64,000 bases of DNA, from contig JAEUBA010000074.1 in NCBI GenBank assembly GCA_018257865.1, positions 98,105-162,104 on the forward strand, written 5' to 3'. This stretch comes from Stereocaulon alpinum (taxonomy: Eukaryota > Ascomycota > Lecanoromycetes > Lecanorales > Stereocaulaceae). The stretch's first letter is position 1. Each line of letters begins with the position of its first letter. Shown here piece by piece: positions 23,389 to 33,817 of the stretch. A program made the position numbers and the translations under genes. The notes beneath the pieces were generated by a model. That model was not told where the DNA came from and made no database searches. It saw only the letters and a program-made list of their open reading frames with translations.

Positions 23389-24187
23389 TCACAACTTCCA
23401 CCGCTTGGCCAGCTCAATACCTTCAGCCAATGTACCTACCCTGGCATCAATGGCATAACCCTCGCTCTCCAGCCTTTTGCACTCAGCATACAGATCCCTC
23501 AGCGGTGTAGAAAACACCTCAATAAACTCATTCTCTTCTAGCTCCGGTTTCAGATTCTGATTTTCGGGACGGGACATGTCGACCGTGACGTGGACCATGT
23601 TTAGGTTCGTATTGCAGAAGCCAGGGTCTGTAGACAGTTAGCATATACGCGATTCTCATCAGCACCTCCCTCGTTAATTCAAGCGTGGATGGCTACATAC
23701 CATTGAACATTACCGGGCTAATCTCCGCCGCATCACCAACATATCCTGTTTCCTCTTTCAACTCTCTGACCGCACTAGCAGCTGCTCCCTCGCCCGCATC
23801 TACTAAGCCCGCAGGAACCTCAATCACCACCTTGTTTATGGGAGGCCGGAACTGTTTTTGTAGCACTAGTTCAGGACCGGACGGTTTTTGGAGGATGGCA
23901 ACAATGCCAACGCCGTCGATGGGGGAGTTTTCCGGGCGGGTCTGTGATCTTGTGAGGACTTGGTGTATGAGGATTATTTTACGGCGCTTACGGAGCGCTC
24001 TGCGGATTCCCAGGTTCGCTCTTTGCCTGTAGGGTCTTTGTACGTTGTTAGGACGAGTTTAGTCCAATGGGCTTCGTTTAACTCCTGGGTGATTGTTAGG
24101 GGGTGAGTGGACAGAGAATGAGGGGAAACCTGCCAATGGCTTGGTAGACACAAATTTGGCATCTGATGCCTTAAGATCTCCTGACAT
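23389..24187 (-). CDS. NUDIX hydrolase, ADP-ribose pyrophosphatase (YSA1-like)
   Basis: Hydrolyses ADP-ribose and related nucleoside diphosphate sugars to AMP plus a sugar phosphate, removing reactive ADP-ribose. Exons on the minus strand: 24187-24130, 24071-23992, 23941-23701, 23627-23389; 205 residues, normal for the family. The NUDIX box is complete: GLVDAGEG at its start, then a helix ending VRELKEETGY, with preceding PPINKVVIEVPA typical of ADP-ribose pyrophosphatases. The start MSGDLKASDAKFV was chosen because it resembles family N-termini and splices in frame to AHWTKLVLTTY. A shorter start at about 24157 with a different acceptor is possible. A second NUDIX gene of another subfamily lies directly upstream in the same direction. 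Confidence 0.87.
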
Positions 24188-24425
24188 TGCACACTTGGAA
24201 ATGGGTTGATGTGAAAGATGGCTGGTGATTTGTATCGAGCGAGTCGAGGTAAGGCTAGCGCCGGGTAGTATAGGTGCAATTTTCGCAGGGCACGATTCCG
24301 CTACTGAGCTCTCAGAGAGCTGACCCTCCGTGGATATTCATTTTACGGTATACGGTATTGTTGAGAGGTGGCCATGTTCATGAAGGATTGGAACTTAGGA
24401 TTGGAACTTGAAAGCTCTGGACGAC

Positions 24426-25337
24426 TCATATTCTGCCCTCCTTTCTCAATCCTTCGTACAGCGCCCACCCAGCCAATGCTTTCGCATCCCTGCCCCCCAC
24501 CTTCCAAACATCCTTTAGGGGACAAAGTAGCAGCGTAATCTTCTCTCCATGATCTCTTAACCCCGTCAACTTTCCCTGCCATCTCCTCATCTGCTCCCTT
24601 GGTATCCGTGTCTGCCATAGAAACAGCGGTACAAACTCATCACATCCTCCCGGCGACGGATATACACCCTGTTGCAGATGCTCGTCTTCGTCTGAAGAAG
24701 CTTTAGGCAGAGCGAGATCTGTCATGTTAATCAGATCCTGCGCTGGTATCTTCAACCCTGTTTCCTCCTGGATCTCTTTGGCAGCTCCACCAGAGAAAGT
24801 GCCAGAGTCATCAAGCATCCCCGCTGGTAATTCGGCTAGTGCAAGTGATCCAGCTGGTATACGTGGCTGTAGCGTCAAGATCACGTGCTTCTCGTCCTCA
24901 GTACTCTCCGGCACGTCGTCGGGCTGCAGTATCAACATCATGCCCACACTTCCCCCTCGCAGAAACACCGAGCCCGGAAGCTTTTCCCCGTCATCATTAG
25001 AGACCTCGGCCCTCAATTTGATGAAGCCTACCCGCTGCCCGCCGAAAAAGTCAACGGATTGTATATCGATCTTGCGTAGTTTGTAGGGCGTGGAGTGAAA
25101 GGTGTGGGATTTATTGTGCTGTGTAGAGAGAGTGTGTTGGAGGGTGTGGATCCATGTTTTGAATGCGGGAAAGGAGAGAAGCTGGTCTTTGTTTAGGTCT
25201 GATGTCAGGTTGACAGGCACTTCAGGCTTGCTGTTGGGGAGGATGAAGGTTGACATTGCTGCAAATGTAGGGTGTGGGTGAATTGATGCGCTGGAAAAGG
25301 TGAGATGTCTGGCTGTTAACCGTAGTCGAGGCAGCAT
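24426..25337 (-). CDS. NUDIX hydrolase, ADP-sugar diphosphatase of the NUDX14 type
   Basis: Single-exon NUDIX protein of 303 residues. The central box is ELPAGMLDDSGTF followed by AAKEIQEETGL. The essential REXXEE-type helix is kept as KEIQEE, while the first Glu of the consensus is replaced by Gly in a DDSG turn, as I recall for plant ADP-glucose/ADP-sugar pyrophosphatases of the NUDX14 group. The first 27 residues (MLPRLRLTARHLTFSSAS...) are basic, hydroxylated and without acids, which looks like a mitochondrial presequence. Met28 (MSTFILPNSKPEV) could start a cytosolic form. It ends 240 bases upstream of the YSA1-like gene's start and is read in the same direction. Confidence 0.88.
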   Translation of the reverse strand: MLPRLRLTARHLTFSSASIHPHPTFAAMSTFILPNSKPEVPVNLTSDLNKDQLLSFPAFKTWIHTLQHTLSTQHNKSHTFHSTPYKLRKIDIQSVDFFGGQRVGFIKLRAEVSNDDGEKLPGSVFLRGGSVGMMLILQPDDVPESTEDEKHVILTLQPRIPAGSLALAELPAGMLDDSGTFSGGAAKEIQEETGLKIPAQDLINMTDLALPKASSDEDEHLQQGVYPSPGGCDEFVPLFLWQTRIPREQMRRWQGKLTGLRDHGEKITLLLCPLKDVWKVGGRDAKALAGWALYEGLRKEGRI

Positions 25338-26902
25338 GTGGAGCTAACGAAAGATGACAGACGTAGGAGATTTTGGTGGGTTGCTGTCGCGACCAAAGTA
25401 TGGACAAATCGACTAAAGCAGAGAAGATGACGTCCGTTCGATGCCAAGAAGGCAGACACATGCACCGGCATCACTCCTAATCAGGTGAGCACCGCCTTAC
25501 TGCTTGCGCAAGCGAGGTGCTCTGGCATGGCTACGCTCCCATGGGGTGAGCCGCTTCGAGGACATAACGTCTTAGCCACGAGGCGAGCGGCATACCCAAG
25601 CACAGCCGGCTGCACGGAACTCGTGCAAAAGCTCTTTTCCGGCGCTTCTACCTTATAGGTTCTAGGTTCGAAGTTGACGCTACTATGATGTAGAATGTTC
25701 TCACCAGCACGACTGACCGGCGACTTAGCGTGTCTACCTCAGCTAGCTCGGGAGTTACTGCCTGAAACCCTTGCTCGTCCAATCACCTTCGTTCAGCCGT
25801 GCGATAGCCTGTGACCCCCTGCTCAAAAAATAGTAATTGTGAATCATATCAGCGTGATATACTAATGGCAAACATGTCGCAAGATACGAATGATGCTCAC
25901 AAGAGTGACTGGGTTGCAAGATTGGAATAGGTTCGACGTCGATGATCCAGTCTGATATTATGAGGATGAAGACTGGGGGGGTTATGTGTACTATGAAAGT
26001 CCAGCAGCGCTTCAGAGCAACGTTGATCGGCCCCCCTATACCAATCTAACCCTGCTTTAGCCCACTCTCTTTACCGTAAGTTTAAGGTGCACAAAAGGCG
26101 CATCAAACTAAAAGGTCTGAGCAAGGTAACCAAAGAGAGCGATATAATAGCGTTCATGCATAAGATAACGCAGCGATTGAGCCCGGAAAAGATCTCTATT
26201 GTTCGTGTCTGTGGTAGCATCATTGACTAAGGTACCCTGAGGTTGTTTGCTAATTGGACCGCAAACGTACGTCTATCAAGAACGTTATCAGTCAATCTAC
26301 ATCATCTACGACCCCTGAGGCTATAGAGTGGTCAACACCGGTACTTTCTCGAGCCGCAATACCTGAGGTGCTTGCTATACCAGAGCATTTTCAGCAGTAT
26401 CGAGGATTACTACAAAGGGTCTTTCGAGACAAGAACATAGGTTACCACCAACTAGAGACTTGATTGCTGCATCATCAAAGTCTAAGAAGATCCCAGTCCC
26501 TATCTTAACACCCTTTGTAGAACAGTGCGTAGTAGCCTGTCATTCATTCGCAAGGCGCTCTTTCTAAATATAGGACAGACCTTCCTCTATACTACCGCTG
26601 GAATTAGATATATTCTTTAAGCAGAGCACACTAGGAGTATTCGAGATCTCTTTACGTTTGCTGTCTTCATTTGTCATCAGGAATCGAGATCGGATAGCTC
26701 TGGCTATTCTTTGACAAGTGTCTGCTCTGGGTGGAGTGCTGCTGGGTATCGGCCAGTGTCTATGTTCCATCTGCGGATGGCATCAATAATTTATATCGCT
26801 GATCTTCGTGGCAGCGTACTCGGCAAATGGATTGCGTCGTTCAATGTACCTGTGGCGGTGGGAAGTCCTCTGACGGGACGAATTGAGACTGACCGAATAT
26901 CG
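25338..26902. other. intergenic; possible decayed sequence
   Basis: About 1.56 kb between the NUDIX gene and the copia element. The left part has ordinary composition with no gene. From about 25840 to 26540 there are short coding-like stretches in different frames broken by stops (for example 69 codons from 26254), which could be a relic of a gene or old transposon. No domain is recognisable. Confidence 0.4.
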
Positions 26903-26907
26903 ATTGG
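26903..26907. repeat. target-site duplication of the copia element, left copy
   Basis: ATTGG here is repeated at 32181-32185, immediately outside the two LTRs. A 5-base duplication is normal for Ty1/copia integrases. The preceding G also matches, so 6 bases is possible. Confidence 0.85.
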
Positions 26908-27132
26908 CGTTAGAATAAGTGGTGAAAACTATGGTGGATGAGGCCTACTTGGCAATGCTTGGCAGGCTCGCTTAGCTAGCCTACTAGGGCTAGGGCTCGC
27001 CAAGGCCTCCATGCGCGCACTAGATAAAATCTCTGCATGCAATTCTATCTAGCAACAACTTCAATAGCAATAGATTGTTCCACCCCATTGAATGGCCAAT
27101 AAGCCTCCAATCATATCACTGATATTCTAAAG
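26908..27132 (+). repeat. 5' LTR of the copia element
   Basis: 225 bases, repeated at 31956-32180 with only two differences, both G to A. Ends are CGTTAGAATA and TATTCTAAAG, an imperfect inverted pair containing the perfect TTAGAATA/TATTCTAA, instead of the usual TG...CA. It is largely free of the RIP damage seen in the interior. Confidence 0.93.
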
Positions 27133-27147
27133 GGTTATGAGCCCGGG
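27133..27147 (+). promoter_or_regulatory. primer binding site complementary to the initiator tRNA-Met anticodon arm
   Basis: GGTTATGAGCCCGGG directly follows the 5' LTR. Its reverse complement, CCCGGGCTCATAACC, reads as an anticodon stem and loop with CAT in the CTCATAA loop, the arrangement of eukaryotic initiator tRNA-Met. It does not pair with a tRNA 3' end (no TGG start). Copia-type elements are known to prime from an initiator tRNA half cleaved in the anticodon loop. Confidence 0.8.
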
Positions 27148-30100
27148 TTCTGCAACCCGTTGGCGTTAAATTGCTGCCTAGGACGAATACTACCTACCTG
27201 TCGACTAGGGAGTTGAAAATTTCGAAGAAGGAATTCAACAACAGGATTTCGAAGAAGGAATTTAACACCACACATAACCAAAGAAGAACCTAATACCAGC
27301 AGACACTAAAAGCCTAACGTTATTAAGATAGACGAGCTCAGACCGACTAATAAGTCGCTACTAAAAGGCGTTAAGGATTAGCCGTATTTTAAATAGGAAA
27401 TAGAAGCAATATTCAGAGTCTAAAAGATATAGGAAGTAGTAATAGGAAAGAAGAAAAGACCTATACTACCTACGCTACTAATACCTCCCGAATCCTAATT
27501 ATCTATATCTAAAGACAAACTTCCAGAGTATATATACGAACAAATTAAGAAGTATAAGACAGCGTTAGAAGAATAGAAAGAAAAGAACTCCTCCGCTATA
27601 GGAGTACTTATACTACGCTACGGAGCTACACTAAGAAGCTATATTAAGAAGATAGAACTAGTCTCCGTTACTTAGGAAAAGCTAATATAAGTATATAGTA
27701 TATCTTTAATTACGTTAATTAATATAATAATAGGAGTACTTACTTATCTTAAATTAACCTTATTCAAAACTATTTAGGATTACGCTGCGGAATTTAAGAA
27801 TTATAAGGATAAACTAAGCTTGCTAAATACGCCTATCCTACTAGTACTACTAGCAGCGCTATTCCGTAATAGTCTAGAAGAATCGCTTATACTATACGTT
27901 TTCAACCTAGTATAATAATATAAGACTTTAGGAAGTATACTTAATATTAATACTATAGTAGCGGCCCTATCGGAGAAATAAGTCTAACTTAACGACAGTA
28001 AAACTAATAAGGCGTTAGTAGCCAAATTTAGTAAGTAGGAAAAGGTAAAAAGGTCTCCTAGAAGCCCTACTAGTAGCTAACTACCTTATAGTAGGAATCC
28101 TCCTACTAATAAAAAGGATAAGAAGGATAATAAGAAAGCCTACCCTTATTACGGAAAGTTATACTGTAAAGATAATTACTAGTATACTAATCCACAATTA
28201 GCACCTGTTAACTGGATCCTAAATAAAGAAATTATAGACTAGATCAAAGCTAATAAAAAGAAGGCCTCCGCTATAAAGGCGTTAACAGCGCCTCCAGCCC
28301 CGCCTGTAGCGAATTTATCTATAGAAGCTTAAAATAAGAAAGCTAGCGAATCTAACGAATATATTAGGCCTAGTATTACTAGAAAATCCTTACGTAATAA
28401 GCTAACTAACTCTTAAAGGATTAACACGTCTATTCCTTCCGATCTGAAGGAGGAAGCGGTCTATATTAACACCGCCTCTAACGTCTATACTATATAGGAT
28501 CTTTCCAAATTCTAGACCTACTAGAAAGTTAATAAAACCCTATTAGGAATCGACGGCAACTTACTAAGAGTCCTAGGAATTAGAATCGTGCACTACCTAA
28601 TAGTAGTAAACAGAAAACTTTTAATAATCAAGATCTCTAGCGTCTACTACGTGCCTATAATATATTATAATTTACTCTCAGTAGCTTGCCTGGAAGACAA
28701 GGGCTGCTATACTATTATTAAAGACGATCGATTCGATATTATTAATAATAAGGGTAACTTAGTCCTCACCGGAAGTTAAGTAAGTAATAGTTACTTACTT
28801 AATCTTTAATATATTAAGACACTGTATATATTACGATCTTCGAAGAAACCTCTCGCTAATTATATATCTTAGGATGAATAGCACCGCCGTCTAGGTTACT
28901 TAGGTATATAAGACATTAAGAAGCTTACTTATATTACCTTAGGAATTAATACTAAGATAGCGGATAAGCTGCAAAAAGTAGTACTACCGTATAAATATTA
29001 CGAAGACTGCGTAATTACGAAGATAACTAAAATTTATAGCAGAATTCCTTATTAATAAGACCTAATAAAACGGGAATTAGTACTAGGAGCAAAGATCTCC
29101 TTAGATATTACTAGCGGTAGTTAGATTAAGCTTACTAAGGGCGGACACCGCTATTACGCCTCCTTTATATACGAGGCTACCGATATAGTCTAGATTTATA
29201 TAATAAAATTTAAGACTAATCTCCTAATAATACTACGCGATCACCTAACGTTAATAAAGACCTAGGGACGACTAGTAAGTCGCTTCACCAGCGATAATAA
29301 ACTAATCTACGCCTCTAAGGAAGTATAAGCTATCCTAAAGAGCTTTAGAATCAAATAGGAGCCAGCGGAGCTATATACGCTAAATTAGAACGCAATTACA
29401 GAGCGAACTTTTCAAACTTTATTTAGCAGAGTTCGTACAGTGCTGCGAGACGCCGGCTTTAGCTAATCCTACTAGGGCGAGGCAATTAATTATATTATCT
29501 ATACTAAGAATAGGTCGCTGTTATTAGTAGACCCGTCCACTACTCCCTATAAGGCTTAGATAGGTAAGAAGGCTAACGTTAGTAACTTTAGACCGTTTAG
29601 CTATATTACCTACGTCTATAATACTAATCTAATAAAGAAGAAGTTAGATAATAGGGCTACTAAGGCCAAATTTCTTAGCTACAGTTTCTATAATAATTAA
29701 TACCGCTTCCGAGACATATAAAGGAAACGTATATTTAAATCCTCTTAGGTACGCTGGGAGCTAGACTCCTACGTTAATAGTAAAGATATAGGGGCAGGCG
29801 AAGAAGAGTTATTTAATAAAAACGACTTATAGGAATTCTTTACTACCAACTCGTCGATAAAGCGACAAAAGTCGCTAACTATAGAGTAATAGAAGTCGCC
29901 AACTGCAACTGCTAACCTAATTAAGTAAGGCGATCAAGCCTCTAACGTAACCGCTATTGCAGACGATAATTCAACAGGTAATTTAGACGAAAACGATTCG
30001 AATAATCCTAACGTTATAAATATTAATTTAAATAAATCTAACTCCTCGTCTAATAATAATAACTTATCTAATAATAACGTATTTAAGACTCCTGCGCAGA

Positions 30101-31955
30101 TACCAGCGCTAGAGTAGACTCCTAAGGAGACTGAAGGTCCCTAAGCTACTATATCTCCGCAACGGTCGGAGACTCCTACAACTACGGTTATAAATACTAA
30201 TCTAAATATTCGCACTATACGAACACGCGTGCAAGCGAGGCCTGATTATAGGCAACTTAATAGGGGATTCGTAGTAAGAGTTACTACTAGATCTTATAAG
30301 GCTAAAGCTAACCCTGCACCTCCTATACCTGCTAATATTTATAAGGCCCTAAGTAGCCCTGATAAAGAAAAATAGATAGCAGCTTTCTAAGATAAGCTAA
30401 CCTTATTAGAAAAGATAGTAACTTAGGATATACTAGCTCCCGTTCCTAAGGGATAGAAGGCCTTACTTAGATATTAGGTCCTTACTTATAAGCTAAATCC
30501 TAATAGAGAGATCGCTTAGTATAAAGCTCGCTAGGTAGTTAAGGGATTTAGGTAGATTAAAGGTCTTAACTATAATAAGACTTATTTAAGTATAGTTAAA
30601 GGTACCGCAGTGCGAATTCTTATAGCACTATACGCTAAGTATAACTACGAAATAAAGCAGTCTAATATTATTACTACCTTCCTCAAATCTTTACTAACGG
30701 AGGAAGTATAGGTTAAGCAGTCTTACAGCTTTACTAATAGTAATCCTATAGACGCCTACTAATTATAGCGCGCCCTATATAGCCTTAAGCAGTCTCCTCG
30801 CGAATAGTATAAAACCGTCCGCTAATTTATAAAGTCCCTAGGCTATACTAAGCTAGTTAAAGACTACTCTATATTTACTAGCGAAAATAGTATAATAGTT
30901 ATATTTTATATTAATAATATCCTTATATACGGACCTAATAAGGCTGTAATCGCCGAATTTAAATAGAATTTAGACTAACGATTTAGAATAAAACACCTTA
31001 GTAACGTTAACTAGTATCTAGGGATAGCGATTATTCGAGACCGCCCTAACCGTACTATCTATATTAATCAGACTTTATACGCTAAGCGTATTATTACTTA
31101 GGCAGAGATAGAATCCTACCACCTAGTTACCTTACTAATAGATAAGGGCAACGACTTAGTTAGAGTACCTAATAAATATATAGCAGACCGTACTAAGGCG
31201 GAGGTCTATTACGCCTTAGTAGGAGAATTATAATAGTTATTAATAATAACACGTCTAGACTTAGCTTTTATAGTTAGAAAAAGTAGACGTTTCTTAATCA
31301 ACCCTACCAGCGAGCACCTTAATTCAGTAAAATAAATTATTAAATATTTAGTAGGTACTACTAAAGTTGGACTACGCTATAGACCTAGAGACGTTACTAA
31401 AGGCGTTAATCTAGAAGGCAAATTGCTTAGTTAGACAGATATATTATAGTTAGATAATAGAGACACTTCCTATATAACGTTAGGCTATATCTTTTAACTA
31501 TAGAATAGACTAATCAGCTGGTCTAGCAAGCTTTAAACTCTCTATACTAATTCGACTATAGAAGCGGAATACGTTGCTGAATATAACGCCGCTAAAGAAT
31601 CTCTCTTCCTTAGCGAATTGCTATAAGGGATTAGCTATAATAAAAAGGATATAAAGCCTATTAAGCTAATAGGAGATAACTAGGCCGCTATTAAATTAGC
31701 TGGTAATCTAATTAACTACTAACGCACTAAATATATACGCAATAAGTTTTATTTTATACGCGAAATAGTATCTAAAACTAGCGAATTAACCTTATAATAT
31801 TACAACACTGCTGATATAGTTGCTGACGGTATAACTAAGGCTCTCGCCCCTAACGAATTCCGCCCTTTCCGAGATAAGCTGGGACTAGCTACGAGCGTGA
31901 TTAGTAGGGAGCTTAGACAGTAGGCTACCTCACCACCGCTGGTTTCAAATAGGAG

Positions 31956-32180
31956 CGTTAGAATAAGTGGTGAAAACTATAGTAGATGAGGCCTACTTGG
32001 CAATGCTTGGCAGGCTCGCTTAGCTAGCCTACTAGGGCTAGGGCTCGCCAAGGCCTCCATGCGCGCACTAGATAAAATCTCTGCATGCAATTCTATCTAG
32101 CAACAACTTCAATAGCAATAGATTGTTCCACCCCATTGAATGGCCAATAAGCCTCCAATCATATCACTGATATTCTAAAG
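31956..32180 (+). repeat. 3' LTR of the copia element
   Basis: 225 bases, matching 26908-27132 except for two G to A changes near its start. It is preceded by a weak purine-rich tract (AATAGGAG, up to 31955) and followed by the ATTGG target duplication. Confidence 0.93.
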
Positions 32181-32185
32181 ATTGG

Positions 32186-33817
32186 GGTGGAAGGGAGCAT
32201 CAGGGTGTGCAGGCGTTAATTTCATTCTTGTGGTGGAAATTCCTATGTGAAACAGACTGCGTTCCATGCAATAGCTTTGTCTGGCTTCTCGGGGTCGAGT
32301 CATTTGAAAGGCGATATAAATTGTTATATAACAATGAACACTACCTGTATGAGAACGTTCTCCCTGTGATATGTCCCTATCGATCCACCATTTAATGGAA
32401 CTGCTCTTCTCGTACTTCTCTTCTTCTTGAAGGTCTACAATCAGCGAACAAATGTTGTCGAGGCGCTGCGCGCCATAAACTAGCTAGACTCGACGTTGAC
32501 CGACTGCAGTAACGCCTATGCGTCTCCTTAGCCTGTAACTCAATGGCGTAAATTGCCCATGGCATCGAGCTACATCGACATGTATTGTTGTATTTGCATT
32601 AGTGATCTCTGGCAACGTTTCCACGAGTGAGTGGAAACTAGCCAAGTATCCCGTTATGCCTTTGCGAACCTTCAAGAAGAAGGCTCCGCTTGCCGCACTC
32701 GGCGTCGCTAGTACGCACGGTTTTGCTTTCGTACCTGCGGCATACCTACCTACTCCCTGCCCTCCGATTCCCGAACCGCGATTGGCACAATAACGGCCAG
32801 TGGTTCCTGCTGCTGGCGCTCGTGCTCGCTCCCTCCTCTGTGTTGAGGGGTGTCTCCGTTGAAAGAATTGGACAATATCTCAAGCCGATGAATGCGAGCA
32901 GAAATTTGTACTACTGGTTTTCTCGGGCCATCTGTACGATCGCTTTGCACGTCGTACCACGTACGACGGTGTCATCGGCTAGGGGGACGTTTTTGTCATG
33001 GAACTTAGTTGTAATGGCGTTGAGCTTACGACGGACGCTTGTTTTGCGTAGTTTTCATGTTGACACAATGAAGGTACACAACATGCAGCGGGTTTTTACG
33101 AAGCTGTCGGCGAGCCCTTTGCTCTAGTCGTTGCGTGACGGAGCGAGCTGCGATGTTGGCTGTTTCGGGTACGGGGATTACGGCATAGATTTCAACTCGT
33201 GATTCTTCATCAAGCTGGGTCTCTATGGTGTCTGCGGGAGCTTGTCCCATGTTTCTCATTGTTGCGTCAACGCTTGTACCATCGATGAGTCAGCTCGTGA
33301 TAATGGTGGTCGTCTCTTATTCCGTCAATCAATAGCATTGGCGCCAGCTTTAAGAGAGCTGGAGCCCAATCTGATTGAAGGGTCGAGGTGTGGATGCACC
33401 AATGGAGCTCGGCATTGGTTGAGTTGGAAATTTATTTCACAAGGTGAAGGATATCCGGAAAGATGGTAAGGGGTAACAACGGCAGAATCAATAGTCTGCT
33501 CAAATGGATTCCGACTCCTACGTATGCTGATATGCCAAACATCAAAATACGCGAGACTATGTCCATCCGCGTGCCTTCCTTTCCCTTACTCCCCCAGCCA
33601 GTCTCCCCAAGCCGTCCAACACAACAGATATGCGCCATACTCCTTCTATGCCTGGGTACCTTAGCCAATATCATGACAGAATGGCCACCCATAAATTCAT
33701 GAGTGACATGCCAAACCCAAGAGGTGTAAGACGCCAACTGCCCGGGAAGTATGCATGCTCGCGAAGCGCAAGAAGTGAACGAGCGCATGGTAATCTCAGA
33801 TGAAAAGATTATTAGTA
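32186..33817. other. intergenic right of the copia element, no gene recognised
   Basis: 1.6 kb of ordinary composition. Several overlapping ORFs of 60-145 codons in different frames (longest 32690-33127, plus) show no domain. It carries the 3' flank of the Rho GEF gene. Confidence 0.45.

Larger units (their letters stand above)
26908..32180 (+). mobile_element. Ty1/copia LTR retrotransposon, full length, RIP-inactivated
   Basis: 5273 bases with two LTRs, a target duplication and a primer binding site. The interior reads gag, protease, integrase, reverse transcriptase and RNase H in that order on the plus strand, the copia order. It is riddled with TAA/TAG where Gln and Trp codons are expected. 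Recognisable remnants are a zinc-knuckle-like segment near 28145, the pre-integrase segment (open 28588-28779, YNLLSVACLEDKG), integrase near 28880-29450 (YASFIYEATDIV and TERTFQT), reverse transcriptase around 30440-31030 with YINNILIYG near 30906, and RNase H near 31555-31625 (STIEAEYVAEYNAAKESLF). Catalytic Asp-Asp of the RT is Asn-Asn, as G to A mutation predicts. CpA and TpG are scarce between about 27310 and 31850. It cannot make its own proteins. Confidence 0.93.

Noticed and set aside
26711..26941. ORF spanning the copia insertion point, possibly a gene broken by the insertion
   Set aside because: The frame continues only about 10 codons past the restored empty site and shows no recognisable domain.
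27134..31955. CRISPR-like or tandem structure in the AT-rich interior
   Set aside because: Short recurring TA-rich strings come from RIP saturation; there are no regular repeats and spacers.
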